Part shown: piece after piece, positions 32,025 through 40,535 of the stretch
How positions within the stretch are numbered: the stretch's first letter is position 1
Layout of the letters: the number at the start of each line of letters is the position of its first letter
NCBI GenBank assembly: GCA_947856675.1
Contig: CANUCM010000067.1
Span: forward strand, 1-64,000
Length of the DNA stretch: 64,000 nt
Direction of reading: 5' to 3'
Source: an uncultured Clostridia bacterium
GTDB lineage: Bacteria; Bacillota; Clostridia; Oscillospirales; Butyricicoccaceae
Position numbers and translations under genes: made by a program
Notes under the pieces: generated by a model
Told to the model about the DNA's origin: nothing
Database searches by the model: none
The model's input: the letters and a program-made list of their open reading frames with translations, nothing else

Positions 32025-33111
32025 ACCTGCGCTCCACGCTTTCGGGGACAAACATCGGAGAAACATCAAACACCGCAACATCACCCGGCGCACAGTCGAT
32101 CTCCGTAACGTCCGCGACGGTATGGTTCACACCGACATGCCCCAGTACACGCGCCCGCTTTCCGTTGATCAGGACATAAAAGCGTTTGCCTGTTACAAAG
32201 GACTTGAAGGCGCTGGCTGCATACCGGATGCAGTCTCCGAAGCGGAAGGTATCGCGCGCTTTTTCGAGCATGAAGCCATCGGCCGTGCCTACGGGGATAA
32301 TCGCAATTTTTGTCGGGCGCTTTGTCACATAGGCGCTGCCATACCCGATGCCGTGACCCTTGGTCAGCCAGCGCACCTCTGCCACGGAGCTGTGCAGCCT
32401 GCCTGTTTTCTGAAGCCCATAGTCTCCGCGGCATGTAAGCCTGCCGCCCACAGAAGAACCGGGGCGCACCGCGTCGAGCATGGGAAGGTCGCAGTAAAAC
32501 AGTCCGGCTGAGTTGGCTGCGTGAAGCATCCCGGGCTCCAGGCCGGCCTGACGCACCTTGGCGGCCACATCCAGCAGCATCCTGCACTGCTCCTGTGTCT
32601 TTTTCCGGCTGCGGAAAGCGCACGGAAAGTGAGTGTACATTCCCGTGACATTGAGGTTTGTCATAAAACGATAGACCGACAAAATGCGTTCAAGCTCGGA
32701 AGGTTCAAACCCATAACGCCCCATGCCTGTATCGATCTTGATGTGCACGTCGCACGAAAGGCCCTCTTTCTCGGCCATTCCGTTGAGAGCCACGGCGGCG
32801 TCATAGGAACCGATGGTTGCTGTGGCGCAGGCTGTCAGGATCTGCCGGATATCTTCGGGGCAGGAAGTGGAGCGCAAAATGAGAATTTCTTCTTCCGAAA
32901 AACCCCAATCGCGAAGGCGTACGGCATCCTGGGGCTCTGCAACGGCAAAGCGGCGAACCCCGTGCTGGCGAAGCAAATCGGCCATTTGCCGCAAATCCAG
33001 GCCGTATGCATTGGCTTTAAGCACTGCTATGACGGCGGCGCCGCCGGCTTTTTCGCGAATTTTGTCGAGATTGTTGACAATTTTATCTTTTTCTACGATT
33101 AAAACCTTCAT
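32017..33111 (-). CDS. alr: Alanine racemase
   Basis: A 364-residue PLP fold-III racemase making D-alanine for peptidoglycan. PLP Lys is K32 (VLKANAYG). Further on are IKIDTGMGRYGF, THFPCAF, ANSAGLF, RPGSSVGGRL, the second catalytic Tyr in GIGYGSAYVT, and GTADGF. The GIGYGSAY and VGGRLTC sequences deviate from the usual VSYGRTY and RPGIALYG, so a related amino acid could also be a substrate. It shares an operon with a FemAB ligase, consistent with a cell-wall role. Confidence 0.85.
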   Translation of the reverse strand: MKVLIVEKDKIVNNLDKIREKAGGAAVIAVLKANAYGLDLRQMADLLRQHGVRRFAVAEPQDAVRLRDWGFSEEEILILRSTSCPEDIRQILTACATATIGSYDAAVALNGMAEKEGLSCDVHIKIDTGMGRYGFEPSELERILSVYRFMTNLNVTGMYTHFPCAFRSRKKTQEQCRMLLDVAAKVRQAGLEPGMLHAANSAGLFYCDLPMLDAVRPGSSVGGRLTCRGDYGLQKTGRLHSSVAEVRWLTKGHGIGYGSAYVTKRPTKIAIIPVGTADGFMLEKARDTFRFGDCIRYAASAFKSFVTGKRFYVLINGKRARVLGHVGVNHTVADVTEIDCAPGDVAVFDVSPMFVPESVERRYV

Positions 33112-33146
33112 ATCTCAAGCCCCCGCGTCTGGTTTATTTCTTCGGT

Positions 33147-34247
33147 CTACGATTTTGGAGAGGGTTGCGGCTTTTCAGCGGAAGATTTCTCTGCCCGGTC
33201 CCTGCGCACAGCCAGATTGTGGCGTATGGAACGCAGCGTATCCATTCCCGTGTCAGCGGCAAAGTTTATCAGCGGATGATAGATCATCTCAAACTCCCCG
33301 CAAAACTCCACCAGCTCTCCGGAAAATCCTTTTTTGAAAAGATAGAGGCCGTACAGCGGGTTTTCGGGGGTCAAATCACCGGAAACGCCGCGAAAATCAT
33401 AAATATCGCACCCGGTTTCCAGGGCCCACCGGATCATTTCCCACTGAAGCTGGTAGTTTGGCATGACATTGCGGTACTGGTTGGAGGAAGCTCCGTAAAG
33501 GTACCACACCTTATTTCCGTAGTGAATGGCTATCGTACCGGCAATGGGCTTGTCCTGCCAGAATGCCATGTACAAGCGGGCGTGTTCACCCAGTGCGTCC
33601 AGCATTTTTTCAAAATAGGAAAGCGGACGGACAATAAATCCATCGCGGGCGCCGGTCTCCTGCATAATGGACGAAAAGGCCGGAAGCATTTCCTTGCCGC
33701 ACAGCCTGACTTCGACGCCTTTGCGAATGGAAAGCCGGAGGTTATACCGGGTTTTCTGGTGAAAAGCGGCCAGCAGCTCTTCTTCGGTTTTATTTTTGAC
33801 GTCCAGACGGAAGACATAGTTTGGCTGGATTCCCTCAAAATTTTTGCCGCCCGCCTTCCGGCGATACCCCAGTTTTTCCATAATGGAAATAAACTGCGTA
33901 TCCTCGCTTTTGACATCGGGGTCCAGTTTGAGGGCATACGCGCGGTGTTTTTTGGCCAGCGCCGCAGCGCCCCGGGTCAGCTCCGCAAGGGTTTCTTCAT
34001 CATGCACATCGCACACCGGGCCGCGCGCGGCATACATTAAAGTGTAGGGGAGCCCGGGCATTTTGCGGATGAGAACAGACAGGCCGCCCCGGATGGTTCC
34101 GTCGGCGCCGCGCGCAATCACAGCTTCCCATGTCCAGCTGCTTTTTACATCAGCCCAAAGCCGCGACTGCAGAAAATGCCCTTTGGGGCTTTTTTGGCAA
34201 AAATCTTCATATTCTTTCAGGGTATTTGGGGTCACAAGTTCAAACAT
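33147..34247 (-). CDS. FemAB/FemX-family peptidoglycan aminoacyltransferase
   Basis: A 366-residue GNAT-fold protein of the FemABX family, which adds amino acids from tRNA to lipid II stem peptides. Recognisable are FLQSRLWADVKSSW near the N-terminus, KLDPDV, PNYVFRLDV, HQKTRYNLRLSIRKGV, and in the second GNAT domain GTIAIHYGNKVWYLYGASS, PNYQLQWEMIRWA, YDFRGVSGDL and LYLFKKGF. Only one such gene is present, and the bridge residue it adds is unknown. AACGGAGG precedes the ATG. Confidence 0.9.
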   Translation of the reverse strand: MFELVTPNTLKEYEDFCQKSPKGHFLQSRLWADVKSSWTWEAVIARGADGTIRGGLSVLIRKMPGLPYTLMYAARGPVCDVHDEETLAELTRGAAALAKKHRAYALKLDPDVKSEDTQFISIMEKLGYRRKAGGKNFEGIQPNYVFRLDVKNKTEEELLAAFHQKTRYNLRLSIRKGVEVRLCGKEMLPAFSSIMQETGARDGFIVRPLSYFEKMLDALGEHARLYMAFWQDKPIAGTIAIHYGNKVWYLYGASSNQYRNVMPNYQLQWEMIRWALETGCDIYDFRGVSGDLTPENPLYGLYLFKKGFSGELVEFCGEFEMIYHPLINFAADTGMDTLRSIRHNLAVRRDRAEKSSAEKPQPSPKS

Positions 34248-34263
34248 GACTATCCTCCGTTGA

Positions 34264-35052
34264 TTAGAAAAAGCGTTCGATTACTTCCAGCACGCCGAAA
34301 GACCGCTCATTGCGGCACACGTAGTCACTTTGCTGCTTGACAGACGCAAGGCCGTTTTTCATGCAGCATCCGATACCGGCCCACAGCAGCATCTCCGTAT
34401 CGTTGTCCGAATCCCCGCAGGCAACGGCGTCGACAGGCGTCAGGCCAAAGCTGCGGCACAGCAGATCCAAAGAGTGAGCTTTTGTCACACCGTTGTCCAT
34501 CATTTCCAAAAGATAGGGCTTGGAAGCCGCAAGATACAGCCGATCGCCAAGCTCCCTGCGCAGGATTTTCTTGCGGCGTGCAATTTCCTCCGGCTGCGCG
34601 GCGGTCATCAGTTTTGGGGTCGGGCCCAGCGATGCGCAGCGCAAATCGCCCACTTCCAGGCAGGGGGCGTTTTTCAGGTCGGGATCGATTTCCGTCTCGC
34701 GGACAATTTTTTCAACAACGATCCGATCCTCGTTGTACAGCTGAAGATACCAGTGGTGACATGCCGCAATTTCAATGATTTTGTGCATGGCATCCATCGG
34801 AACCGGAAAGAAATGCTGCGGCTGCGGCGCGCCGGCCGCCCGGATCATCGCGCCGTTATACACAACAAGCGGTGCGGAAATGCCGACCCGGTCGGCATAT
34901 TTTTTTGCAGAAGGAAACATTCTGCCTGTGGCCAGTGTCACAAGCACCCCTTTTTCCATCAGCTGCTGCAGTGCGCAGATGACGGGCTGGGGAATGGTCA
35001 AATCCGGCATGAGCAGGGTTTCGTCCAAATCCAGACAAAGCATCTTGGGCAT
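34264..35052 (-). CDS. Cof-type HAD-superfamily sugar/nucleotide phosphatase
   Basis: A 262-residue HAD hydrolase with a C2B cap. Motif I is LDLDETLL (Asp nucleophile and acid), motif II TLATGR, motif III a Lys near GVTKAHSL, and motif IV CGDSDNDTEML. CGGAGG seven bases upstream sets the ATG at 35052 rather than the longer frame. Cof proteins dephosphorylate sugar phosphates, FMN or PLP; substrate unknown. Confidence 0.9.
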   Translation of the reverse strand: MPKMLCLDLDETLLMPDLTIPQPVICALQQLMEKGVLVTLATGRMFPSAKKYADRVGISAPLVVYNGAMIRAAGAPQPQHFFPVPMDAMHKIIEIAACHHWYLQLYNEDRIVVEKIVRETEIDPDLKNAPCLEVGDLRCASLGPTPKLMTAAQPEEIARRKKILRRELGDRLYLAASKPYLLEMMDNGVTKAHSLDLLCRSFGLTPVDAVACGDSDNDTEMLLWAGIGCCMKNGLASVKQQSDYVCRNERSFGVLEVIERFF

Positions 35053-35078
35053 TGGGAATCCTCCGGCAGATTGATAAA

Positions 35079-35651
35079 TCAAAAGAGCTGCTGCAGCGCA
35101 GGCAGGTTGACGTGCACCAGCGAAAGCGTAAGCAGAATAAAAATGCAGATGTTGAACAGGGAAAAGAGCTGCGCTGTATGAATGTAGCGTTTGCGGCCGT
35201 TATGATTGCGGCTGTTGTCAAAGCAGAAATAACGGTTCAGGTGAGGGTACTGTTTTAAAAACGTCTCGGTAAACGCTTCGTACTCAGGTGAAAAGCCGTT
35301 TTGCGGGCTGCGTTCCGCCAGATAGCTGGTAATTTTTTTGGCGGTTGCCCAATGCGATTTAAACACATTGTTCCAGCGTTCGGTCAGCTCTTTGCAAATG
35401 TAATTGAGCACCATCAGCAGCATGATAATGACAGACGAAAAAAACGGGCTGTCCAGATCAGCTATCACGGCCAAAACGCCGCCGACCAGAGCGGCAAACA
35501 GCGTGACAAACATCATGCGCTCGTTTTCCGCATGCCGGGCCTGGTTCAGGTTTTCTTTCATGATTTCAAGCAAAAATGTGTCATCCAGTTTGTCCGCGGG
35601 CATAAACGGTTCGCGGCTGCATTCTTGTGCAGCGGCAGGCTGCTGGTTCAT
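35079..35651 (-). CDS. Three-helix membrane protein, unknown
   Basis: A 190-residue protein with a polar N-terminal 40 residues, two close membrane helices (about 46-64 and 68-86), a charged cytoplasmic stretch with ELTERWNNVFKSHWATAKKI, and one C-terminal helix (about 163-183). Two helices followed by a helical soluble part recall SLATT-like membrane proteins, but this is only a resemblance. First gene of the minus-strand run that continues into the HAD phosphatase. Confidence 0.6.
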   Translation of the reverse strand: MNQQPAAAQECSREPFMPADKLDDTFLLEIMKENLNQARHAENERMMFVTLFAALVGGVLAVIADLDSPFFSSVIIMLLMVLNYICKELTERWNNVFKSHWATAKKITSYLAERSPQNGFSPEYEAFTETFLKQYPHLNRYFCFDNSRNHNGRKRYIHTAQLFSLFNICIFILLTLSLVHVNLPALQQLF

Positions 35652-35733
35652 ATCATTCCCTCTTTATCTACAGTCTATTTTTTATTTTACAACATTTCCC
35701 CGCGAAATACCACAGGCGTACAGGGATTTATGC

Positions 35734-35765
35734 AAAAAAACAGCCGCCCATAAAGGACGGCTGTT
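35734..35765 (-). terminator. Terminator of gap
   Basis: 11-bp stem (35755-35765 with 35739-35749) with one G-U pair when read on the minus strand and a run of seven T after it. The mismatch on the plus strand shows that it serves gap. Confidence 0.88.
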
Positions 35766-35775
35766 AAAAAACGGA

Positions 35776-36798
35776 TCAGTCGGTGATGCCGTTGTCCACC
35801 TTATACATATGGCGAACCAGTTCAAGCGTTTTGCAGCTGTAGCCCCACTCGTTGTCATACCAGGCAACCAGCTTCACAAAATGGCGGTTCAATGCCATTC
35901 CTGCGTTGGCGTCAAAAATGCAGGTATGCGAATTGTCCGCGAAATCCGAAGAAACAAACATCTGGTCACAATACTGCACAACGCCGGCCATTTCGTTTTC
36001 CGATGCGCGCTTGACGGCGGCGCAGATCTCTTCATAGCTGGCTTCCTTTTCCAGCATGACCGTCAAATCCACGACGGAAACATCAGGCACCGGGACGCGG
36101 AACGACATGCCGGTCAGCTTTCCGTTGAGCGACGGGATGACTTTTCCGACGGCTTTGGCGGCGCCGGTGGAAGAGGGAATGATGTTGGCTGAAGCGGCGC
36201 GTCCTGCACGCCAGTCCTTGGTCGAGGTGCCGTCCACCACTTTCTGGGAAGCGGTCATCGCGTGAATGGTCGTCATCAGCCCTTCGCTGATTCCAAAGTT
36301 GTCATGTACTATTTTTGCCAGGGGAGCCAGGCAGTTGGTTGTGCAGGATGAGTTGGAAACGAACTTCATATCCGGGGTATATTCGTTCAGGTTGACTCCG
36401 ACGACAAACATGGGTGTGTCGTCTTTGGACGGCGCGGAGAAAATCACTTTCTTTGCGCCGGCGTCAATGTGCGGCTGTGCTTTTTCGCCGGTCAGGAAGC
36501 GCCCGGTACAATCGATGACATAGTCTGCACCGACCGAAGCCCAGGGAATGTCGCCGGGTTCTTTGGCAGTAAACAGGGGAATCCTTTTACCGTCTACAAT
36601 CAGGGCGCTTTCGTCAGAAGTGACGTCGTTGCGCAGAGTACCGTGTGTGGTGTCGTACTTCAGCATATAAGCCAGATAATCGGGGGCCTTGGACGGAGCG
36701 TTGATGCCGACAATTTTAATATCGGGCATGGAAAGGGAAGCACGCAGCGCCAAGCGGCCTATTCTGCCGAATCCGTTGATACCAACCTGAATGCTCAT
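35776..36798 (-). CDS. gap: Glyceraldehyde-3-phosphate dehydrogenase
   Basis: A 340-residue phosphorylating GAPDH of glycolysis. NAD-binding GINGFGRIGRLALR (7-20), the catalytic Cys in SNSSCTTNCLAPLAK, the general-base His in TTIHAMTASQ, RAGRAASANIIPSSTGAAKAVG, and WYDNEWGYS at the end. AGGATG upstream is a modest ribosome site. Single gene with its own promoter and terminator. Confidence 0.97.
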   Translation of the reverse strand: MSIQVGINGFGRIGRLALRASLSMPDIKIVGINAPSKAPDYLAYMLKYDTTHGTLRNDVTSDESALIVDGKRIPLFTAKEPGDIPWASVGADYVIDCTGRFLTGEKAQPHIDAGAKKVIFSAPSKDDTPMFVVGVNLNEYTPDMKFVSNSSCTTNCLAPLAKIVHDNFGISEGLMTTIHAMTASQKVVDGTSTKDWRAGRAASANIIPSSTGAAKAVGKVIPSLNGKLTGMSFRVPVPDVSVVDLTVMLEKEASYEEICAAVKRASENEMAGVVQYCDQMFVSSDFADNSHTCIFDANAGMALNRHFVKLVAWYDNEWGYSCKTLELVRHMYKVDNGITD

Positions 36799-36845
36799 GT
36801 CTTAACATCCTCCAAAGATTGTTTGTTTTTCCTCATATTCCCTTA

Positions 36846-36900
36846 CACAAACATTATAATCTGTCACAAACATTATACACTATCCTTTGTGGTGTAACAA
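36846..36900 (-). promoter_or_regulatory. gap promoter with duplicated -10 repeat
   Basis: Reading the minus strand: TTGTTA (36900-36895), 17-bp spacer, TATAAT (36877-36872). A 13-base direct repeat (CACAAACATTATA on plus, at 36846-36858 and 36865-36877) duplicates the -10 region with a period of 19 bases. The copy nearer the gene could be a second -10 box or an operator. Confidence 0.72.
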
Positions 36901-36941
36901 GCCGTTTAATCCATAAATTCTGTGCGCCTTCTAAAATTTAT

Positions 36942-36970
36942 TTGTCATAAAGATAAAAATACTGTATGAT
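36942..36970 (+). promoter_or_regulatory. Sigma-A promoter of the kinase-like gene
   Basis: TTGTCA (36942-36947), 17-bp spacer, TATGAT (36965-36970). Each box has one mismatch to consensus. Confidence 0.75.
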
Positions 36971-36979
36971 AAGAATAAA

Positions 36980-37006
36980 TGTCGCAAAGGTTCGAACAAT
37001 GTCGAA
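36980..37006 (+). promoter_or_regulatory. Tandem Spo0A-box-like sites
   Basis: TGTCGCA (36980-36986) and TGTCGAA (37000-37006), same orientation and exactly 20 bases apart, about two helical turns. The second is an exact match to the Bacillus/Clostridium 0A box core and the first has one mismatch. Both lie between the -10 box and the start codon, where bound Spo0A would block transcription. A related TTCGAACA lies between them. Confidence 0.45.
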
Positions 37007-37018
37007 AGAGGTGACGGC

Positions 37019-38140
37019 ATGGGTGCCGAAAAAACATCTCCCCTGGCTTTCGGCCAGGTATATGACCTTTTCCGGGGTGATGAGGACTTTTACTTTCTGT
37101 GTTCCGCCTCAGGCCGCGTGCTGTTTACCGCCGGCAGCCTGAAGCTGTTTTTGGAAAATGATCTGACCGGCCGCAATCTCAACGATTTTTTGTCGGATAC
37201 GCTGGCGGCCAACATTATTGCCGCCGCTTTTCAAAAAGAATATTATGAGTTTCAGTGTGAACTGTTCGGAAAAAACTTCCGCGGGGCAGCCGAACCGTCT
37301 GACGGGTATATTGTCGTCATACTTTTCCCCGTCAGTGAAGACGGAAAAGCTTTTATCCGCAAAAACTCCGCGCAGTTTATCAGCCGCGAAATTTCCGACC
37401 AGCTCAGCCTGATGTCTGCGGCTGTCAGCCTTCTGCGCAAGGAGGCGTCCCAGCTGAGCGAAGCCAAAAAAATGGATGCGCCGATTTCCGTAATCAGCCA
37501 GAGCATTATGCGGCTGCTCCGGCTGTCCCGCAACATGCTCGACTGCGCCCTGTATGAAAACGGGTCGCTCCCTCTGTATCTGCACGAAGGGGATCTGCGC
37601 GCCTTTTGCGCCGATCTTGCCAGCCGCCTTCATCCGATATGCCGCAAAGCGGAAATCAATCTTGAGTGGAATCTCCCCAAAGAGCCTGTTGTCTGCCTGT
37701 TTGACGAGGAAAAGGTCGAGCGGATGATTCTCAATCTGATTTCCAATGCCGTACGGGCCGGAAAAAACGCACCCATTCTCATTGAGCTTTCCGATCGGGG
37801 CAGCAGTGTGGCCATTACGGTCACCGATCGCGGCGGCGGGATTTCCGGAGAATCCATGAGCACCGCAATGAACAAGCATGCCCGGGCATCGGCCGATCAC
37901 GGCTCGTCTTCAGGCGGTGCGGGATTTGGGCTTGCTTTGCTGCGCGCATTTGCCGCGCGCCACGGCGGCACTTTGATTCTAAGCAGCAATGCCGGCGGCA
38001 CGTCGGCCTGCATTTCACTGCCCAAAAACCTCGAACAGGAACGAACAGCTTTCAATGCTGTTCACTTAGACTATGCCGGGGGCTTCGACCATATTCTTTT
38101 GGAGCTTTCCGGCGTACTGGGCAAAGAGTTTTACCGGTAA
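37019..38140 (+). CDS. Histidine-kinase-like ATPase lacking the phospho-acceptor His
   Basis: A 373-residue soluble protein with a PAS-like N-terminus (about 12-105: FYFLCSASGRVLFTAG...LTGRNLNDFL), a two-helix dimerisation region (about 115-180) and a HATPase_c domain (about 225-340) with N box LNLISNAV, G1 VTDRGGGIS and G2 GFGLALLRAFAARHGG. Where kinases have SHEL the sequence reads SDQL, with Asp (D127) in place of the phosphorylated His. It therefore probably cannot autophosphorylate in the usual way and may be a pseudokinase or phosphatase-type sensor. No response regulator is adjacent. GAGGTGA precedes the ATG. Confidence 0.75.
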   Translation: MGAEKTSPLAFGQVYDLFRGDEDFYFLCSASGRVLFTAGSLKLFLENDLTGRNLNDFLSDTLAANIIAAAFQKEYYEFQCELFGKNFRGAAEPSDGYIVVILFPVSEDGKAFIRKNSAQFISREISDQLSLMSAAVSLLRKEASQLSEAKKMDAPISVISQSIMRLLRLSRNMLDCALYENGSLPLYLHEGDLRAFCADLASRLHPICRKAEINLEWNLPKEPVVCLFDEEKVERMILNLISNAVRAGKNAPILIELSDRGSSVAITVTDRGGGISGESMSTAMNKHARASADHGSSSGGAGFGLALLRAFAARHGGTLILSSNAGGTSACISLPKNLEQERTAFNAVHLDYAGGFDHILLELSGVLGKEFYR

Positions 38141-38155
38141 TCCTCAGCATGGCAA

Positions 38156-38190
38156 AAAACGGGCCCGCCTGAAAGGCGGGCCCGTTTTGT
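38156..38190. terminator. Bidirectional terminator
   Basis: Perfect 14-bp stem (38156-38169 with 38175-38188), TGAAA loop, T run. Shared by the kinase-like gene and the convergent csaB fusion gene. Confidence 0.92.
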
Positions 38191-38197
38191 CATCTCA

Positions 38198-40414
38198 TCA
38201 GGCAAGAAGCTCTTTTGCCGCGCGGGCATTTTCTTTTTCCAGTGCCGCCAGTTTTGCAGACACTGCTTCGCCGGCCTGCCGGCTGCTGCGTGAAATGGCG
38301 GCGTCTATCTCGTTGCACAGCCACTCCAAAGTCAGTGAGTGCAAGCCGCAGCAGGCGCTGCTGCCCACATACTCCATAAAGCCATTGACTTTGATATCAT
38401 AAGAGGTGGCAATAAAGGGAACGCCGGCCGCAGCCGAAAAAACCAGCGCGTGCAGGCGCATGGCGCACACCGCCTGCATTTTTTTCATCAGGGCGATGGT
38501 CAGCCCCACATCCTGACCGGTTTCCAGGATATAATGCGGAGAATGCATGGCCTGCGCAGCGCGGCGGGAAGGTTCCAGATCTTTCGGCAGCTCAATGGGC
38601 AGGAAAATTGTCGTCATGCCATATTTGTCATAGGCATAATCGCCGGCTTTTGCAAAAATTTCAAAGCGATCAAAATCCATCCAGGGCCTGAGGGAAAAAC
38701 AGAGATATTTGCCATGTTCTGAAATCCCGCAGAGCCGGAAAAACTCGTCGGCTTCCTGTTCGTCGGCAGGGGAGAGGCTCATAGCCGGATCGGCGGCCAT
38801 GCGAATATCGGGGCGGGTGATGCCCATTTCACTCAGCTCTCTTTTGGAAACGGCATCGCGAAGGGTGATGATCTCTGCATTGGCGTTGAGAATCCGGGCG
38901 GCCAGACGGCGGTTGCGTTTATGCTGTACATGCCCGATCCCGCACCCGTACATTAAAACCCGACAGCCGAGATGCCGCGCAGCCCATATGGTAAACAGGT
39001 AAAAATACAGCGAACGGCTGGAAGTAATGTCCTGTATCAGGCTTCCGCCGCCGTTGATGAACAGCCGTGTTTTGCGCATACACCGGAGGAAGGCGGGAAA
39101 TCGAAAGGTATACACGGCACGGACCCCGTGCAGAGCCTCGGTTTCCTGCGGCTTGCGGGTCATGACGGTCAGCGGCATCAGCGGGTCAATGCTTCGCATG
39201 GCGGCGATAATGGCCTTCAAAATCGCTTCGTCACCGGCGTTCCCGCGGCCGTAAGCCCCGCAAATCAGCACACCGTCACGCGGATTTTTCCGGCGGCGCT
39301 CTTCCTTGCTGCAGATGGTTTCATAAATCTCGTACTGACGGCGGGCCATGCCTTCCAGCGAGTAGGTTTCCGACGCCTTGTCATACAGCCGTTTGGCAAA
39401 CAGCCGGCGTTTCTCCTCGTTCAGCGACAAATCTACAATGTATTTTGTAAAGGTTTCTACATCTTTTGGCTGAAAAATATAGCCGTCTTCACCGTGCGAA
39501 ATCAACTTGCGCATGCCGCCGACATCGCTTGTAATGACTGCGCACCCTTCCCGAATCCCCTCCAGGATGGAATACGGGAAGGACTCTGAAATGGAGCACA
39601 GCACATCAATGTCGCACGCGGCAAAAAAGCGCGGCACATCGGAAACCCAGCCCAAAAAGCTCACGCTGTCTGAAATCCCCAGCTGCTGTGCCAGCGCGAC
39701 AAGCTTGTCCTTGTCTTCGCCGTCTCCTCCGATCAGCAGCTTGATGTGAGGATTCTGTTTTTTTGCCAGAGCAAACGCCTCAAGCAGGGTGGGCAAATCC
39801 TTGACCGGGTTTAACCGGGCCGGGATTCCGAGCACTACATCACCGGGATGGTAGTCAAGCCCTGCCGCCCGAAGGTATTCGGCTTTATCCACCGGCGGGG
39901 CTTTTTGAGAGAAGTCCAGGCCGTTGTAAATGGTCATAATGCGCAGCGGGGAAAACCCGCGCCCTATGAGCATCCGGCGGAATGTATCGGAAACGGTGAC
40001 ATAATAATCAAACAGGCGCAGCGCCGCCGCGTTCAGCCGTCCGATGGTATTGCGGCGCAAAAAGCTGTGCATATAGTCCAGCCGGTAGTCGCTGTGAACC
40101 GTCGTCACAATGGTTGCACCGCAAAACACCTTTAAAAATACGCCGCCGATGTTGGCTTTTGCGCCGTGGCAGTGGACAATGTCCGGCTTCCATTTGCGCG
40201 CATAGCGAACCAGACGAAAATAATCGCGCAGGACAAACCCGGAATATATGGTGGTCGTGTCAATGCCGCACGCGGCTGCGTCATCGGAAAATTCCCCGGT
40301 TCGGAGGCTGAAAAGCCGAAGCTCATTGTTTTTTTTCAGCTGCGAGCACAGCGAAAGAATGTGCGGCTTTGCGCCGCCGCGATCCCCGCCGCCCGCAATG
40401 TGCATAATTTTCAT
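38198..40414 (-). CDS. Glycosyltransferase (GT4) - CsaB pyruvyl transferase fusion
   Basis: A 738-residue protein of two parts. Residues about 1-365 are a GT-B glycosyltransferase (MKIMHIAGGGDRGGAKPH, VHCHGAKANIGG, GIPARLNPVKDLPTLLEAF, IGGDGEDKDKL, and SESFPYSILEGI with the EX7E-type pattern). Residues about 380-738 are CsaB (GVLICGAYGRGNAGDEAIL, INGGGSLIQDITSSRSLYFY, YGCGIG, CFSLRPW, MRLHALVFSAAAGVPF). CsaB adds pyruvate ketal to the secondary wall polysaccharide that holds SLH-domain S-layer proteins. A fused glycosyltransferase would act on the same polymer. The ATG at 40414 has only a weak AACGGGG site. Confidence 0.87.
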   Translation of the reverse strand: MKIMHIAGGGDRGGAKPHILSLCSQLKKNNELRLFSLRTGEFSDDAAACGIDTTTIYSGFVLRDYFRLVRYARKWKPDIVHCHGAKANIGGVFLKVFCGATIVTTVHSDYRLDYMHSFLRRNTIGRLNAAALRLFDYYVTVSDTFRRMLIGRGFSPLRIMTIYNGLDFSQKAPPVDKAEYLRAAGLDYHPGDVVLGIPARLNPVKDLPTLLEAFALAKKQNPHIKLLIGGDGEDKDKLVALAQQLGISDSVSFLGWVSDVPRFFAACDIDVLCSISESFPYSILEGIREGCAVITSDVGGMRKLISHGEDGYIFQPKDVETFTKYIVDLSLNEEKRRLFAKRLYDKASETYSLEGMARRQYEIYETICSKEERRRKNPRDGVLICGAYGRGNAGDEAILKAIIAAMRSIDPLMPLTVMTRKPQETEALHGVRAVYTFRFPAFLRCMRKTRLFINGGGSLIQDITSSRSLYFYLFTIWAARHLGCRVLMYGCGIGHVQHKRNRRLAARILNANAEIITLRDAVSKRELSEMGITRPDIRMAADPAMSLSPADEQEADEFFRLCGISEHGKYLCFSLRPWMDFDRFEIFAKAGDYAYDKYGMTTIFLPIELPKDLEPSRRAAQAMHSPHYILETGQDVGLTIALMKKMQAVCAMRLHALVFSAAAGVPFIATSYDIKVNGFMEYVGSSACCGLHSLTLEWLCNEIDAAISRSSRQAGEAVSAKLAALEKENARAAKELLA

Positions 40415-40490
40415 CAAAAGACCCCGTTTCCTATACACTGGTCTGACATGGGTGCCGGTCTCTGCCGGGCTGTTATTACGATGGATTATT

Positions 40491-40520
40491 ATTATATAAT
40501 AAACACGCCGCAGCGGTCAA
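40491..40520 (-). promoter_or_regulatory. Promoter of the GT4-CsaB gene
   Basis: On the minus strand TTGACC (40520-40515), 18-bp spacer, TATAAT (40496-40491). The AT-palindrome around the -10 gives a second possible register. Confidence 0.65.
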
Positions 40521-40535
40521 CGTTTGAAAACTTTC

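Noticed and set aside
40491..40500. AT palindrome ATTATATAAT as an operator
   Set aside because: It is adequately explained as the -10 region of the divergent csaB promoter.
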